In this document: piece after piece, positions 1 through 8,641 of the stretch
Layout of the letters: each line of letters opens with the position of its first letter
Numbering within the stretch: the stretch's first letter is position 1
NCBI RefSeq assembly: GCF_900108855.1
Contig: NZ_FNXY01000002.1
Coordinates: 796,967-860,966 of the forward strand
Direction of reading: 5' to 3'
Origin: Dyadobacter koreensis
GTDB taxonomy: Bacteria; Bacteroidota; Bacteroidia; Cytophagales; Spirosomataceae
DNA: 64,000 bases
Position numbers and translations under genes: made by a program
Notes under the pieces: model-generated
Database searches by the model: none
Told to the model about the DNA's origin: nothing
The model's input: only the letters and a program-made list of their open reading frames with translations

Positions 1-9
1 GTCATAAAT

Positions 10-44
10 AAAACATCCGTCTGCAATTTGTAAACGGATGTTTT
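10..44 (-). terminator. Terminator hairpin after ohr
   Basis: An 11-bp perfect inverted repeat (10-20 with 34-44) lies just past the ohr stop. Read on the minus strand it is followed by a T-rich stretch. Confidence 0.75.
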
Positions 45-66
45 GTAATAAGAACGATACGATTTA

Positions 67-504
67 TTAGGCTGAAACTTCTTCTGTTGTTGTTTTTAAA
101 GTAACGTCCACATTTCCGCGCGTTGCATTGGAATACGGACAAACCTGATGCGCTTTGGCAATCAGATCATCCGCTACCGATTGCTCTACACCCGGAATAT
201 TTGCTTCCAGAGTGACTACCAGTCCGAAACCATCTGCTTCGTTTTTTCCTATACCAACGTGAGCAGTCACAGAAGTCGTTCCGGTTTTGATTTTGCTGCG
301 CTGAATAATCAGGTTTAATGCGCTGTCGAAACAAGCCGCATAACCGGCCGCGAACAATTGCTCGGGATTTGTATAATTGTTATTGGCTCCGCCCATTTCT
401 TTCGGAATACGAACTTCCAGGTCCAGAATTCCATCTTCCGAAACCACTTTTCCATTTCTTCCGCCTGTTGCTGTTGCAGCGGTCGTATAAATTGCCTTGA
501 TCAT
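67..504 (-). CDS. ohr: Organic hydroperoxide resistance protein (Ohr/OsmC family)
   Basis: Thiol-dependent peroxidase that reduces organic hydroperoxides in the cytoplasm, normally recycled by lipoylated proteins. The protein has 145 residues, the usual Ohr length. The two redox cysteines are visible: Cys58 in AACFDSAL and Cys122 in the VCPYSNATRGN motif typical of Ohr, and Arg15 is present near the N-terminus. It lies 27 nt downstream of ohrR on the same strand, so the two genes probably form one peroxide-inducible transcript driven from the operator at 1000-1023. A terminator hairpin follows. The Ohr subfamily is preferred over OsmC because of the NATRGN motif and the linked MarR-type OhrR. 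Confidence 0.95.
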   Translation of the reverse strand: MIKAIYTTAATATGGRNGKVVSEDGILDLEVRIPKEMGGANNNYTNPEQLFAAGYAACFDSALNLIIQRSKIKTGTTSVTAHVGIGKNEADGFGLVVTLEANIPGVEQSVADDLIAKAHQVCPYSNATRGNVDVTLKTTTEEVSA

Positions 505-531
505 TTTTGTTGATGTTTTGGTTGATATTGG

Positions 532-978
532 TTAATTATTATGAACGGCTTCGATTTTGTTGATCTTGTCAAGCAGTCCAGTCGCGAGTGCTTTCATTTC
601 CCGAACCTCCTTATCAGTAAGTTCAAGACTGCACTTGATCTGCTCAGGAATTTCCGCTCCTCTTTCTTTTAGTTTTTCTCCTGTTTCAGTTAATGAAATG
701 ATAACGACACGTTCATCTTCTTTCAACCGCTTACGGGTGATAAGCTCCCTGTCTTCCAGTTTTTTTAGCATCGGAGAAAGTGTGCCAGAGTCCAGCATAA
801 GTTTATATCCGAGCTCTTTAACCGAAACGCCATTCTCTTCCCAAAGAACAAGCATAACCAAATACTGAGGATACGTAAGACCGATTTTATCCAGCAGAGG
901 AAGGTAATGGCTGGTAACTTTCCTTGACAAGGCGTAAAGCGGGAAGCAAAGTTGGTTTGATAGTTTTAACAGTTCCAT
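532..978 (-). CDS. ohrR: Organic peroxide sensor OhrR, MarR family repressor
   Basis: MarR-type winged-helix repressor (148 aa) that senses organic peroxides by oxidation of an N-terminal cysteine and then releases ohr. Cys11 (LCFPLYAL), Tyr25 and Tyr36 have the same spacing as Cys15, Tyr29 and Tyr40 of Bacillus subtilis OhrR. A second cysteine, Cys116, lies 105 residues after Cys11, which matches the Cys22-Cys127 spacing of the 2-Cys Xanthomonas OhrR, so a disulfide mechanism is inferred. The wing carries DERVVIISLT. It is the first gene of an ohrR-ohr unit, with a near-perfect palindrome about 20 nt upstream of its start, so autoregulation is likely. Confidence 0.93.
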   Translation of the reverse strand: MELLKLSNQLCFPLYALSRKVTSHYLPLLDKIGLTYPQYLVMLVLWEENGVSVKELGYKLMLDSGTLSPMLKKLEDRELITRKRLKEDERVVIISLTETGEKLKERGAEIPEQIKCSLELTDKEVREMKALATGLLDKINKIEAVHNN

Positions 979-990
979 GTCTCATTTTTA

Positions 991-1023
991 ATTGTATAAA
1001 ATTAAATTGTATACAACTTAATT
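991..1023 (-). promoter_or_regulatory. OhrR operator / ohrR-ohr promoter region
   Basis: Positions 1000-1023 form a 24-bp palindrome with a single mismatched pair, centred on TTGTATACAA (1007-1016). A further AATTGTA half-site lies at 990-996. This closely resembles the known B. subtilis ohrA operator, made of TACAATT/AATTGTA repeats. It sits directly upstream of ohrR and probably overlaps the promoter. Confidence 0.85.
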
Positions 1024-1057
1024 GCAAGTGTTTTCGGAAATCAATTGGACAGGGCAC

Positions 1058-1093
1058 AAAAAAAGGTCGTATCGGAGGATACGACCTTTTTTC
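1058..1093 (-). terminator. Rho-independent terminator after ferritin
   Basis: A perfect hairpin: GGTCGTATC pairs with GATACGACC around a GGAG loop, flanked by A and T runs on both sides, so it could work in both directions. It lies 15 nt past the ferritin stop. Confidence 0.9.
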
Positions 1094-1107
1094 TAAAACC
1101 TATAAAA

Positions 1108-1632
1108 TTAGTTTTCTGAGCTGATTTTAAGGATAGCCTTATCGATGTGGTAACGACCAGTTCCTTCTTCTCCGATTACATCGAAAAGCTCGATAGCGCG
1201 ACGTGCGTTATCTTCTTCTTCAATTTGTTCGTTCACAAACCACTGCATGAAATTTTCGGTGGCGTAATCCTCTTCACGACGGCTTTGCGTTACAATTCTA
1301 TTGATTGCTTGCGTTACGCTGATTTCGCTTTGTAGAGCTGTCTCGAATACACTTCTGAAAGAAGCGAATTCTTGTTTCACAGCTGGGACTTCCGGAGAAA
1401 CAGCTGTTCCGCCAACGGTCATGATGTAGTTGAAAATTTTCAACATATGTCCGCGTTCTTCGTCGGATTGTTTAAGGAAATAAGCTGCGCTGTTTTTGAA
1501 ACCGTTACGGTCGCACCACGAAGCCATAGCCAGATATTTAGCTGATGCTTCTGCTTCCATTTTAACTTGGTTGTTCAATAATATTTCTATCTCTTCTTTT
1601 AAAGAAGTACGGGCTCTAAGTAGATCTCTCAT
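1108..1632 (-). CDS. ftnA: Non-heme ferritin
   Basis: Iron-storage ferritin of about 174 aa. The four-helix ferritin fold is shown by the spaced acidic residues of the ferroxidase centre: EAEASAKYLAMASWCDRNG early, then DEERGHMLKIFNYI, and later QIEEEDNARRAIELFD. Ferritin stores Fe(III) in the cytoplasm and protects against iron-driven peroxide damage, which fits the neighbouring ohr genes. The start is set at Met MRDLL (1632) rather than the longer frame at 1668, because a promoter-like GATATTTG box occupies 1665-1672 and would leave a leader of about 25 nt. A terminator follows at 1058-1093. Confidence 0.93.
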   Translation of the reverse strand: MRDLLRARTSLKEEIEILLNNQVKMEAEASAKYLAMASWCDRNGFKNSAAYFLKQSDEERGHMLKIFNYIMTVGGTAVSPEVPAVKQEFASFRSVFETALQSEISVTQAINRIVTQSRREEDYATENFMQWFVNEQIEEEDNARRAIELFDVIGEEGTGRYHIDKAILKISSEN

Positions 1633-1744
1633 TGTAAATGTGTTTATCTTTTGAAGTAATAAGCACAAATATCATACGAAAGTTCATCATTGCAATGATA
1701 ACCTATAAATTTGGAATTGGTCTAATATGAAGGGAATCAGCTAT

Positions 1745-2116
1745 TTAGACTAATTCTTGTTCTACGTAAAGAATGGAGTGTAGCAAAGAATTTAGCTCAA
1801 TAGCGAAGTGAGTTCCATTGACAAGATCACGCAATTGAATCAATTCGCAAAGTGTAAGCTTCTGATTGATATTAAGTTGCGGAGCTTCTACAAATTCGAA
1901 ATCCGACTCATCTGACAAATCAAACAAGCGGCTTTTGATATCAATGTTATTTACAAAACGGCGGAAGTTAAGAAAGTCATGAATACGAAATGAAGCAATC
2001 ATTTCCCCAAAATGAACCACAATTCGTGAAGTTTTATCACACTGGAAACTAAAACCTTTGGAGGTACTGAACAATTCATTCGGGTGTTTCACTGTAACTG
2101 GCATTTTATTTAACAC
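1745..2116 (-). CDS. Small conserved-type hypothetical protein
   Basis: Protein of 119-123 aa that I cannot assign to a named family. It has no signal peptide or membrane segment, two cysteines, and a mixed alpha/beta composition. The first Met (2116) and a second Met four codons later (2104) are both possible. A TATCTTTG -7 box at 2129-2136 (minus strand) would give a leader of roughly 7 nt for the first and 19 nt for the second, so the shorter form is somewhat favoured. The gene stands alone between ferritin and glnS with its own promoter, which supports it being real. Confidence 0.7.
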   Translation of the reverse strand: MLNKMPVTVKHPNELFSTSKGFSFQCDKTSRIVVHFGEMIASFRIHDFLNFRRFVNNIDIKSRLFDLSDESDFEFVEAPQLNINQKLTLCELIQLRDLVNGTHFAIELNSLLHSILYVEQELV

Positions 2117-2128
2117 TGAATCTTACAC

Positions 2129-2136
2129 AAAGATAA
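2129..2136 (-). promoter_or_regulatory. -7 promoter element for the 1745-2116 gene
   Basis: TATCTTTG on the minus strand matches the Bacteroidota -7 consensus TAnnTTTG, with CTTG about 19 nt upstream as a partial -33 element. Confidence 0.55.
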
Positions 2137-2206
2137 AGCGGAAACTTTAACCATGCAAGAGTTATTTAAAACCAATCTAATTATATGGAGTGTTTTTTTT
2201 GAATAA

Positions 2207-2240
2207 AAACGCCGTTCACTTTTTCAGGCAAACGGCGTTT
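2207..2240 (-). terminator. Terminator hairpin after glnS
   Basis: AAACGCCGTT (2207-2216) pairs perfectly with AACGGCGTTT (2231-2240). On the minus strand it runs into TTTTATT, as expected for a terminator downstream of glnS. Confidence 0.8.
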
Positions 2241-2314
2241 AAACAAATTTTAAAAGCTATTCTAATTTTTCAGCGATATGCCTAGTCTTTCCCAAGCTAA
2301 ACGCTAAAAGTTAT

Positions 2315-3988
2315 CTACTTCTCAGCAGCCTTCGCCCAATTGTCTCTTAATGTTACCGTACGGTTAAAAACAGGTTTTTCAGTAGTTCCATCCGCATCAG
2401 CCGCAAAATAACCTTTACGCAGAAACTGGAAAGATTCACCTGGTTTTGCATCACGCAAAGCAGGTTCTGCATATCCCGTGATAATATTCAGTGATTCAGG
2501 ATTAATATAATCCTTGAAATCGCCTTCTTCGGATGAAACATTTTCTACTGAAAATAAACGGTCATACAGACGAACTTCCACAGGTATGCCATGTTTTGCG
2601 GAAACCCAGTGAAGCGTTCCTTTCACGTTAATGCCAGTTGTATCTTGTCCGCTTTTGCTATTTTCAATGTACGTACAATGCACCTCGGTCACTTCTCCGT
2701 TTTCGTCTTTCAGAACTGATTCTGCCTGGATAATATACGCACCTTTCAAACGAACCATTTTTCCCGGGGCAAGCCGGAAATATTTTTTAGACGGAACTTC
2801 CATGAAATCTTCACGCTCGATAAAAATTTCGCGAGTGAAAAGAATTTCACGCATTCCGGCAGCTATATCCTCCGGATTATTTTCGCTGAGACAAGTCTCT
2901 GAAAGATCCTCCGGGAAATTCGTGATAACCACTTTCAATGGATCAAGAACCGCCATTCTGCGCAAAGAAGTTTTGTTCAGATCTTCTCGGACGCAGAATT
3001 CAAGTAATCCTACGTCGATCATATTTTCCCGTTTGGCAACACCGATACGATCACAAAAATCACGGATACTAAAAGGTGTATAACCGCGTCTCCGCAAACC
3101 GCTGATTGTAGGCATGCGTGGATCGTCCCATCCGTTTACATGACCTTCCTGAACAAGCTGCAATAATTTTCTTTTGCTCGTTACAGTATAATTCAAATTA
3201 CGGCGCGCGAATTCATATTGATGCGACGGATAAATTTCCAGTTGCGCAATCAGCCAATCATATAATTCACGGTGAGGAACAAATTCCAGGGTACAGATCG
3301 AATGCGTAACATTTTCAATCGCATCACTTTGTCCGTGTGCAAAATCGTACATCGGATAAATGCACCATTTATCGCCCGTGCGGTGATGATGTGCATGTTT
3401 GATACGATACAAAATAGGATCGCGCATCAACATATTCGGATGCGTCATATCGATTTTTGCACGAAGTGTACGGCTTCCATCTGGAAATATTCCGTTTTTC
3501 ATCTGCTCAAAAAGCAGCCTGTTCTCTTCAATTGAACGGTTTCTGTAAGGACTATCTTTCCCCGGCTGGGTTGGCGTTCCTTTCAGTACCGCGATTTCTT
3601 CCGATGTTGAATCGTCAACATAGGCTAATCCTTTATGAATCAGCTGGATTGCATAGCCATATAAGGTATCGAAATAGTCAGAAGCATATAGCTCATTTTC
3701 CCATTCAAAGCCCATCCAGCGGATGTCGTTTTTTATACTTTCAACATATTCAGTATCTTCTGTCGTCGGGTTGGTATCGTCAAAACGCAGGTTGGTATAA
3801 CCCGGAAATTTTTTTGTTAACCCGAAGTTCAGACATATACTCGAAGCATGACCAATGTGCAGATACCCATTAGGTTCAGGAGGGAAACGAGTAACAATTT
3901 CCGTGTACTTTCCCGCCTTTAGGTCTGCCTCAATGATCTCTTCAATAAAATTCAGGCTTTTTTCTTCTTTCTTTTCTTCCGTAATCAT
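2315..3988 (-). CDS. glnS: Glutaminyl-tRNA synthetase
   Basis: Class I aminoacyl-tRNA synthetase (557 aa) that charges tRNA-Gln with glutamine in the cytoplasm. The HIGH motif is seen as [10 protein letters not shown] (His44-His47), with the GlnRS/GluRS context RFPPEPNG just before it and RFDDTNP after it. The second signature appears as TSKRK (270-274) in place of MSK. The C-terminal half (about 340-550) is the beta-barrel anticodon-binding region. The length is normal for bacterial GlnRS. GlnRS is preferred over GluRS because of the [13 protein letters not shown] form and the two-barrel C-terminus. It is a single-gene transcript with a promoter at 4015-4022 and a terminator at 2207-2240. 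Confidence 0.97.
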   Translation of the reverse strand: MITEEKKEEKSLNFIEEIIEADLKAGKYTEIVTRFPPEPNGYLHIGHASSICLNFGLTKKFPGYTNLRFDDTNPTTEDTEYVESIKNDIRWMGFEWENELYASDYFDTLYGYAIQLIHKGLAYVDDSTSEEIAVLKGTPTQPGKDSPYRNRSIEENRLLFEQMKNGIFPDGSRTLRAKIDMTHPNMLMRDPILYRIKHAHHHRTGDKWCIYPMYDFAHGQSDAIENVTHSICTLEFVPHRELYDWLIAQLEIYPSHQYEFARRNLNYTVTSKRKLLQLVQEGHVNGWDDPRMPTISGLRRRGYTPFSIRDFCDRIGVAKRENMIDVGLLEFCVREDLNKTSLRRMAVLDPLKVVITNFPEDLSETCLSENNPEDIAAGMREILFTREIFIEREDFMEVPSKKYFRLAPGKMVRLKGAYIIQAESVLKDENGEVTEVHCTYIENSKSGQDTTGINVKGTLHWVSAKHGIPVEVRLYDRLFSVENVSSEEGDFKDYINPESLNIITGYAEPALRDAKPGESFQFLRKGYFAADADGTTEKPVFNRTVTLRDNWAKAAEK

Positions 3989-4014
3989 ACAGTACTGGAA
4001 ATAATTTCAATTGT

Positions 4015-4022
4015 CAAAGTTA
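4015..4022 (-). promoter_or_regulatory. -7 promoter element for glnS
   Basis: TAACTTTG on the minus strand matches TAnnTTTG, with TTTC 19 nt further upstream as a partial -33 element. The predicted transcript would start about 20 nt before the glnS start codon. Confidence 0.7.
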
Positions 4023-4201
4023 ATGTTCTTCGCGTCAACCTCGAAATATTTTATCCGTGAGGTGTTTAAAATCATTAAAAAAACTCAAAATCTTTAAACT
4101 GTTCCCCTAAAACTGGTCTTCCTGCTATATAACACTTTGCTTAAATGTATAATTCACGGCTCCGTCAAATGAGGTTCGGGACTTTCTCGTACTTTTGTGA
4201 A

Positions 4202-4939
4202 ATGCGTTATTTTATAGAATTCAGTTATAAGGGCACAAATTATAGTGGCTGGCAACGACAGAAAAATGCTGTTTCCGTTCAGCAATTGCTTGATGAAGCA
4301 TTGACTCTGATTATCCGGGAAAACATTGAAACCGTCGGGAGCAGCCGCACGGATACGGGCGTGCATGCTGAGCAGCAGTACGCTCACTTTGATATTGCTA
4401 ACGAAATTAAAGATACAGAGCAGCTGACTTACAGACTCAACAGTCGTTTACCTTTTGATATCGCAGTACACCGGATTTTTAAAGTTGACAATACGGCACA
4501 TTCCCGTTTTGATGCCACGCACAGACGATATGAGTACCGGATCATTAAACGCAAAAATCCCTTTTTGAGCGATGAATCGCATATTTTTCATAAACCTCTG
4601 GATATTGAAAAAATGAACGAAGCTGCGGCTTTGCTATTGGTTTATAAGAATTTCGAGAGTTTCAGTAAAATTCATACTCATGTAAATAATTTCCTTTGCG
4701 ATATTACGGCAGCTGGTTGGTTTGAAAAAGACGGCATTCTTATTTTCAATATCAAAGCAAATCGTTTTTTGCGCGGAATGGTCAGAGCCTTGGTCGGAAC
4801 CTTGCTTGAAGTCGGCGTGGGAAAAAGAAGTATTAAAGATTTTGAAAAAATAATCCAGGCACAGGATAGGAGCAAGGCTGGTGCACAAGCTCCGGCACAA
4901 GGACTTTTTTTAGTGGAAGTTGGTTATCCAGAATATTGA
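4202..4939 (+). CDS. truA: tRNA pseudouridine synthase A
   Basis: Converts uridines 38-40 of the tRNA anticodon stem to pseudouridine. The catalytic aspartate is Asp51 in SSRTDTGVHA, the TruA signature. The N-terminal YFIEFSYKGTNYSGWQRQ is also diagnostic, and RFLRGMVRALVGTLLEVG near the C-terminus is the second conserved block. I start at MRYF (4202) because it aligns with family N-termini; the longer frame from 4145 adds an unrelated leader. A TACTTTTG box at 4190-4197 sits only five bases upstream, so the message may be almost leaderless. It is divergent from glnS and followed by a hairpin at 4965-5008. Confidence 0.96.
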   Translation: MRYFIEFSYKGTNYSGWQRQKNAVSVQQLLDEALTLIIRENIETVGSSRTDTGVHAEQQYAHFDIANEIKDTEQLTYRLNSRLPFDIAVHRIFKVDNTAHSRFDATHRRYEYRIIKRKNPFLSDESHIFHKPLDIEKMNEAAALLLVYKNFESFSKIHTHVNNFLCDITAAGWFEKDGILIFNIKANRFLRGMVRALVGTLLEVGVGKRSIKDFEKIIQAQDRSKAGAQAPAQGLFLVEVGYPEY

Positions 4940-4964
4940 CCCGGTTTGTTAAACGCTCAAATAG

Positions 4965-5008
4965 AAAAAGAAGTCAATTTCAAACACATTTTGAAGCTGA
5001 CTTTTTTT
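4965..5008 (+). terminator. Terminator hairpin after truA
   Basis: AAGTCA (4971-4976) pairs with TGACTT (4998-5003), extended by TTCAAA/TTTGAA inside, and followed by a run of Ts on the plus strand. Confidence 0.65.
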
Positions 5009-5021
5009 ATGTCTTTCAGAA

Positions 5022-5789
5022 TTATTCCTGGACCTTATTATTTTGAATTCTTTCAAGCATTTTCTCAACCTGCCAGTCTCCAAAACCGTAAATTCCTTCC
5101 CGTTTGCTGAACTCTTTAAAAATTGTATTAAAATCTGTTGTTTCTTTTTCCTTCATAATTTCCTTTAGAACATTTTCGGGGCGATCGTTTCTTCGATCAA
5201 TTTGTGCCTGAATCACCAGATTTAGAAAAGGGAAGTTAACAGAGTTCTTTTCGCTTGATTTTTGCAGACTTTCAAGATCGTTGTCCCTGTACGCCAGCCA
5301 TAAGTCATTAAGCAAACTAAGATCTGCTTGCGAAAGTAGCTGTTTGTGAAGGTAGGCTTCCGCCAGCATATGGCTATCCATAATGCCAAAGCCTCGCCAG
5401 TCGGGTTGGTTATCATCGACGACCGGTTTTATTATATAAGCTTTTAAAGTATGCGCCACAGGCATCAGAAGCGAGACACAAAACCATAAATTTACCTGAC
5501 AGAACAAATCATCTTCAAACCAGAAGTTAATTTCTGAGTCGGCTGGAATCGCCTGTATTTTATTGAATTCGGGAATTATTTCTTCAAAATAAGCCTGCTT
5601 TTCCTCACCATATTCCTGATGAATAAAATTAGCGCGCGTCTCGGCGAATTCCTGGAAGTTTTCACCGGACACCGGACCATCTACAAGGCATTCCCGGGCA
5701 ACGATAATTTCTCCTGTGAGAAGTTCCGCGGGAAAATTATCCAGCAGAGCATCGCCATTTACGATATGAAAGATTTTATTCTGGGCCAT
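5022..5789 (-). CDS. DUF1835 domain-containing protein
   Basis: Cytoplasmic protein of about 255 aa. The N-terminal part (IFHIVNGDALLDNF, then EIIVARECLVDGPVSG) matches my recollection of the DUF1835 pattern, a family of unknown function in which an HxxxGD motif is followed by a conserved E/DGP block. The C-terminal half is helical and acidic, ending in a GFGDWQVEKMLERI block. I start at MAQNKIFHIVNGD (5789), because the extra nine residues from 5816 run into the hairpin between this gene and the aldehyde dehydrogenase. It lies downstream of the aldehyde dehydrogenase on the same strand, but the hairpin suggests a separate or attenuated transcript. No biochemical role can be assigned. Confidence 0.8.
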   Translation of the reverse strand: MAQNKIFHIVNGDALLDNFPAELLTGEIIVARECLVDGPVSGENFQEFAETRANFIHQEYGEEKQAYFEEIIPEFNKIQAIPADSEINFWFEDDLFCQVNLWFCVSLLMPVAHTLKAYIIKPVVDDNQPDWRGFGIMDSHMLAEAYLHKQLLSQADLSLLNDLWLAYRDNDLESLQKSSEKNSVNFPFLNLVIQAQIDRRNDRPENVLKEIMKEKETTDFNTIFKEFSKREGIYGFGDWQVEKMLERIQNNKVQE

Positions 5790-5804
5790 GAAAATTAAGG
5801 AGAA

Positions 5805-5830
5805 GGCTTCTCCCAAATTGGAGAGAAGCC
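5805..5830 (-). terminator. Hairpin between aldehyde dehydrogenase and DUF1835 gene
   Basis: GGCTTCTC (5805-5812) pairs with GAGAAGCC (5823-5830). The T-run after it on the minus strand is poor, so it may be a terminator or an attenuator. Confidence 0.4.
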
Positions 5831-5841
5831 AAAGCTACGTT

Positions 5842-7431
5842 TTATATTTTGCGTTTAGTCGTTTCGTTATTAACCAGTCTGAAAATTCCCAGCGGGTTTG
5901 CGTTTTTTAATTCGTCAGGCAACAGAGAATCATCCCAGTCCTGGTATGATTGAGGACGAACAAAGCGTAATATAGAATGGCGGCCAACAGAAGTAAACCT
6001 CGCATCGGTGGAAGATGGAAAAGGTCCACCGTGATGCATGGATGGGCAAACTTCGACGCCGGTCGGAACCCCATTCATGATAAAACGTCCGCATATTTGT
6101 GACAATGTTTGAACCAATGCGGGATATTTCAAGGTTTCCTGTGCTTCTGCCATGAGCGAAGCAGTAAGCTGGCCTCTCAACTGTGACACAGCTGACAACA
6201 ATTCTTCATAGCTTTCACAGACAACGAGCAACGAAAATGGTCCAAAAACTTCTTCATGAATTTTCGGATTGGCAATAAAATCTTTTCCGCTAACGCTGGC
6301 CACGGAGGCCTGTGACTGGTTTTCCGCATCAGACGCAATGTTAGAAAATGCAAGTTCGCTAACACCCGTTTCTGCTACCAATTCATCCCGAAGTTTGTAA
6401 AAATTCTTTTTGATCCCTGCCGTCAGCATCGTAGCCGGAGCCACTTTTAAAATCTCATTTTTATAAGACGCTTCAAACGCATGCAATGATTCTGATTTGA
6501 TGACAAAGACCAGCCCGGGGTTTGTACAAAACTGACCAGCACCCAGTGTCACGGATCCTGCCAGTGTTTTCGCAAGTTCCTGGGTATTATTTTCAAGGTA
6601 TTCCGGTAAAATTACAATCGGATTTACACTTCCCATTTCAGCAAAAACCGAAATTGGCTCATCGCGTTCCTGCGCCATTTTATAAAGTGCCATTCCACCT
6701 TTTATTGAACCTGTAAATCCGACCGCTTTGCTGGCCGGATGTTTGACCAGCGCAGCTCCAACTTCGTAGCCATCGTCGTATAGCATAGAAAAAACGCCAT
6801 CGGGCATCCCTGTTCTCTGCGCCGCTTTGACGATCGCCTGAGCAGTTAGGTCTGATACGCCCGGATGTGCGGCATGCGCTTTAATGACAACAGGATTTCC
6901 AGCTGCGAGAGCAGGACCAGTGTCAACACCGGCCACAGAATATGCGAAGGGGAAATTGCTTGAGCCAAAAACGATCACCGGGCCGATTGGTATGAGCATT
7001 TTTCGAAGGTCAGATTTAGGAGCCGGCAAACGGTCGGGAATGGCTGTATCAACGCTTGCTTCTACCCAGGAACCTTCACGGATGAGCTCGGCAAATTGCG
7101 TAAGCTGGTTGATCGTGCGTGCTCTTTCACCCTGTAGACGCGCAAGCGGCAAGCCAGTTTCAAGGTGAGCGCGTTCCAGGAGTTCATCGCCAACCGCCAG
7201 GATTTCTTCAGTTATAGCAATCAGGAAATCTGCTCTTTTTGATGCTGGAACACGTGAATATTCATTGAATGCATCTTTTGCAAGTTTCATTGTCCTCGAA
7301 ACTTCTTCTTGTGTAGCGGTATGAAATTCCTCTGGCAATTCTATATTTTGAGCCGGAACATACGATTTGAAAGTATGTTTGTTTTCTGATGAAAGTGAAT
7401 AACCAATAAAATTTTTTCCTGAAATGTCCAT
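5842..7431 (-). CDS. Aldehyde dehydrogenase, probable 2,5-dioxovalerate (alpha-ketoglutarate semialdehyde) dehydrogenase
   Basis: NAD(P)-dependent aldehyde dehydrogenase of 529 aa. Catalytic residues are visible: Asn159 in FGSSNFPFAYS, Glu265 in VFAEMGSVNP and Cys302 in GAGQFCTNPG. The FPFAYSVAG and FAEMGSVNP blocks are typical of the subgroup that oxidises alpha-ketoglutarate semialdehyde to 2-oxoglutarate in hydroxyproline, pentose or glucarate breakdown. No other gene of such a pathway is adjacent, so the physiological substrate is inferred from family only. The protein is soluble with no signal peptide. A hairpin follows the stop. Confidence 0.88.
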   Translation of the reverse strand: MDISGKNFIGYSLSSENKHTFKSYVPAQNIELPEEFHTATQEEVSRTMKLAKDAFNEYSRVPASKRADFLIAITEEILAVGDELLERAHLETGLPLARLQGERARTINQLTQFAELIREGSWVEASVDTAIPDRLPAPKSDLRKMLIPIGPVIVFGSSNFPFAYSVAGVDTGPALAAGNPVVIKAHAAHPGVSDLTAQAIVKAAQRTGMPDGVFSMLYDDGYEVGAALVKHPASKAVGFTGSIKGGMALYKMAQERDEPISVFAEMGSVNPIVILPEYLENNTQELAKTLAGSVTLGAGQFCTNPGLVFVIKSESLHAFEASYKNEILKVAPATMLTAGIKKNFYKLRDELVAETGVSELAFSNIASDAENQSQASVASVSGKDFIANPKIHEEVFGPFSLLVVCESYEELLSAVSQLRGQLTASLMAEAQETLKYPALVQTLSQICGRFIMNGVPTGVEVCPSMHHGGPFPSSTDARFTSVGRHSILRFVRPQSYQDWDDSLLPDELKNANPLGIFRLVNNETTKRKI

Positions 7432-7560
7432 AATCGGAACCCTGGTTTTATGATTGAAGATTGGAACGAACTTATCATTCCAGAAAATGACGTACTAATA
7501 TTATACCCGAAAATCTGGCTTTTTGGCAATTTAGAACTAAGTCATACAGCTAGAAAAACA

Positions 7561-7602
7561 AAAATTTGCGCCGATAGCCTGAAAGGATCAACGCAAATTT
7601 TT
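7561..7602 (-). terminator. Terminator after moxR
   Basis: AAAATTTGCG (7561-7570) pairs with CGCAAATTTT (7592-7601). On the minus strand the second arm runs into a T-rich tail just past the moxR stop. Confidence 0.75.
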
Positions 7603-7623
7603 ATAAAAGGGATTTATTACAAG

Positions 7624-8586
7624 TCAGAGAAGACGATTGATGATGTCATCAACAGATATGCCTTCGGCTTCTGCTTTAAAGTTTCTGATAATTCTGTGGC
7701 GTAACACCGGAAGTGCTACCGCTTTCACATCTTCAATGTCCGGAGAATATTTCCCCGATAACAAAGCATTACATTTTGCAGCCAGTATGAGCGATTGTGA
7801 CGCTCTTGGACCTGCCCCCCATTCAAGGTAATCTGCGGTATCTTTATTAGCAAGTCCGGACGACGGTCTAGTTTTATGTACCAGTTTTACAGCATATTCG
7901 ATCACGTGATCTGTAACGGGAACGCGGCGAACCAAATGCTGGAAATCCATAATTTCCTCAGCACTGATCACTTCTCTGACCTGATGTTTTACGTCGTTGG
8001 TTGTGTTTTTTACAATCGTTACTTCTTCCGCATATGATGGATAATCCAGCTGAATCATGAACATAAAGCGGTCCAGCTGTGCTTCCGGAAGGGGATAGGT
8101 ACCCTCCTGTTCGATTGGGTTTTGGGTTGCCAGAACAAAAAACGGACGCGATAAAACATGTTTCTGGCCTGCAATTGTTACCGAATATTCCTGCATCGCT
8201 TCCAGGAGTGCAGACTGCGTTTTTGGGGGTGTTCTGTTTATCTCATCAGCCAAAATAATATTGGCAAAAATCGGCCCCTGAATGAATTTAAAATTTCTGT
8301 TTTGGTCCAGCGTTTCCGAGCCTAAAATATCCGAAGGCATTAAATCGGGCGTAAACTGTATCCTGTTAAATTTTAAATCAAGCGATGAAGCAATGGTTTG
8401 AATCAATAAAGTCTTTGCAAGTCCCGGAACTCCAACAAGCAAACAATGTCCCTGACAAAAAATAGCTGTTAGTAATCGTTTTATAACTTCATCCTGTCCG
8501 ATAATCACTTGCCCTATTTCACTACGGATTTTTTCATAGGCCACTTTCATAGCCTCGGCTGCTTCAACGTCTGATTTATAATTCAC
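7624..8586 (-). CDS. moxR: MoxR family AAA+ ATPase
   Basis: AAA+ ATPase of 320 aa, a chaperone-like family that usually works with VWA-domain proteins in maturing metalloenzymes or in envelope stress. Walker A is GVPGLAKT (52-59), the form typical of MoxR, and Walker B is IILADEIN (109-116), followed by RTPPKTQSALLEAMQE. Sensor 1 is ATQNPIEQEGTYPLPEAQLD. The usual partners (DUF58 and VWA genes) are not downstream here, because a terminator and the aldehyde dehydrogenase follow. Upstream on the same strand are two peptidyl-prolyl isomerases, so it could share a transcript and a role in envelope protein quality control. That link is inference. Confidence 0.93.
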   Translation of the reverse strand: MNYKSDVEAAEAMKVAYEKIRSEIGQVIIGQDEVIKRLLTAIFCQGHCLLVGVPGLAKTLLIQTIASSLDLKFNRIQFTPDLMPSDILGSETLDQNRNFKFIQGPIFANIILADEINRTPPKTQSALLEAMQEYSVTIAGQKHVLSRPFFVLATQNPIEQEGTYPLPEAQLDRFMFMIQLDYPSYAEEVTIVKNTTNDVKHQVREVISAEEIMDFQHLVRRVPVTDHVIEYAVKLVHKTRPSSGLANKDTADYLEWGAGPRASQSLILAAKCNALLSGKYSPDIEDVKAVALPVLRHRIIRNFKAEAEGISVDDIINRLL

Positions 8587-8641
8587 AGTGAGTCAATTTT
8601 GGAAATCTTAATTACTAGAACTATTTCTCTGGGCAAGCATC

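Noticed and set aside
2631..3083. 150-codon frame antisense to glnS
   Set aside because: Shadow of glnS codon usage, low complexity Ser/Arg-rich, no start signal.
7450..7704. 84-codon plus-strand frame overlapping the moxR end
   Set aside because: It covers the moxR terminator and runs antisense into moxR; no domain pattern and no promoter.
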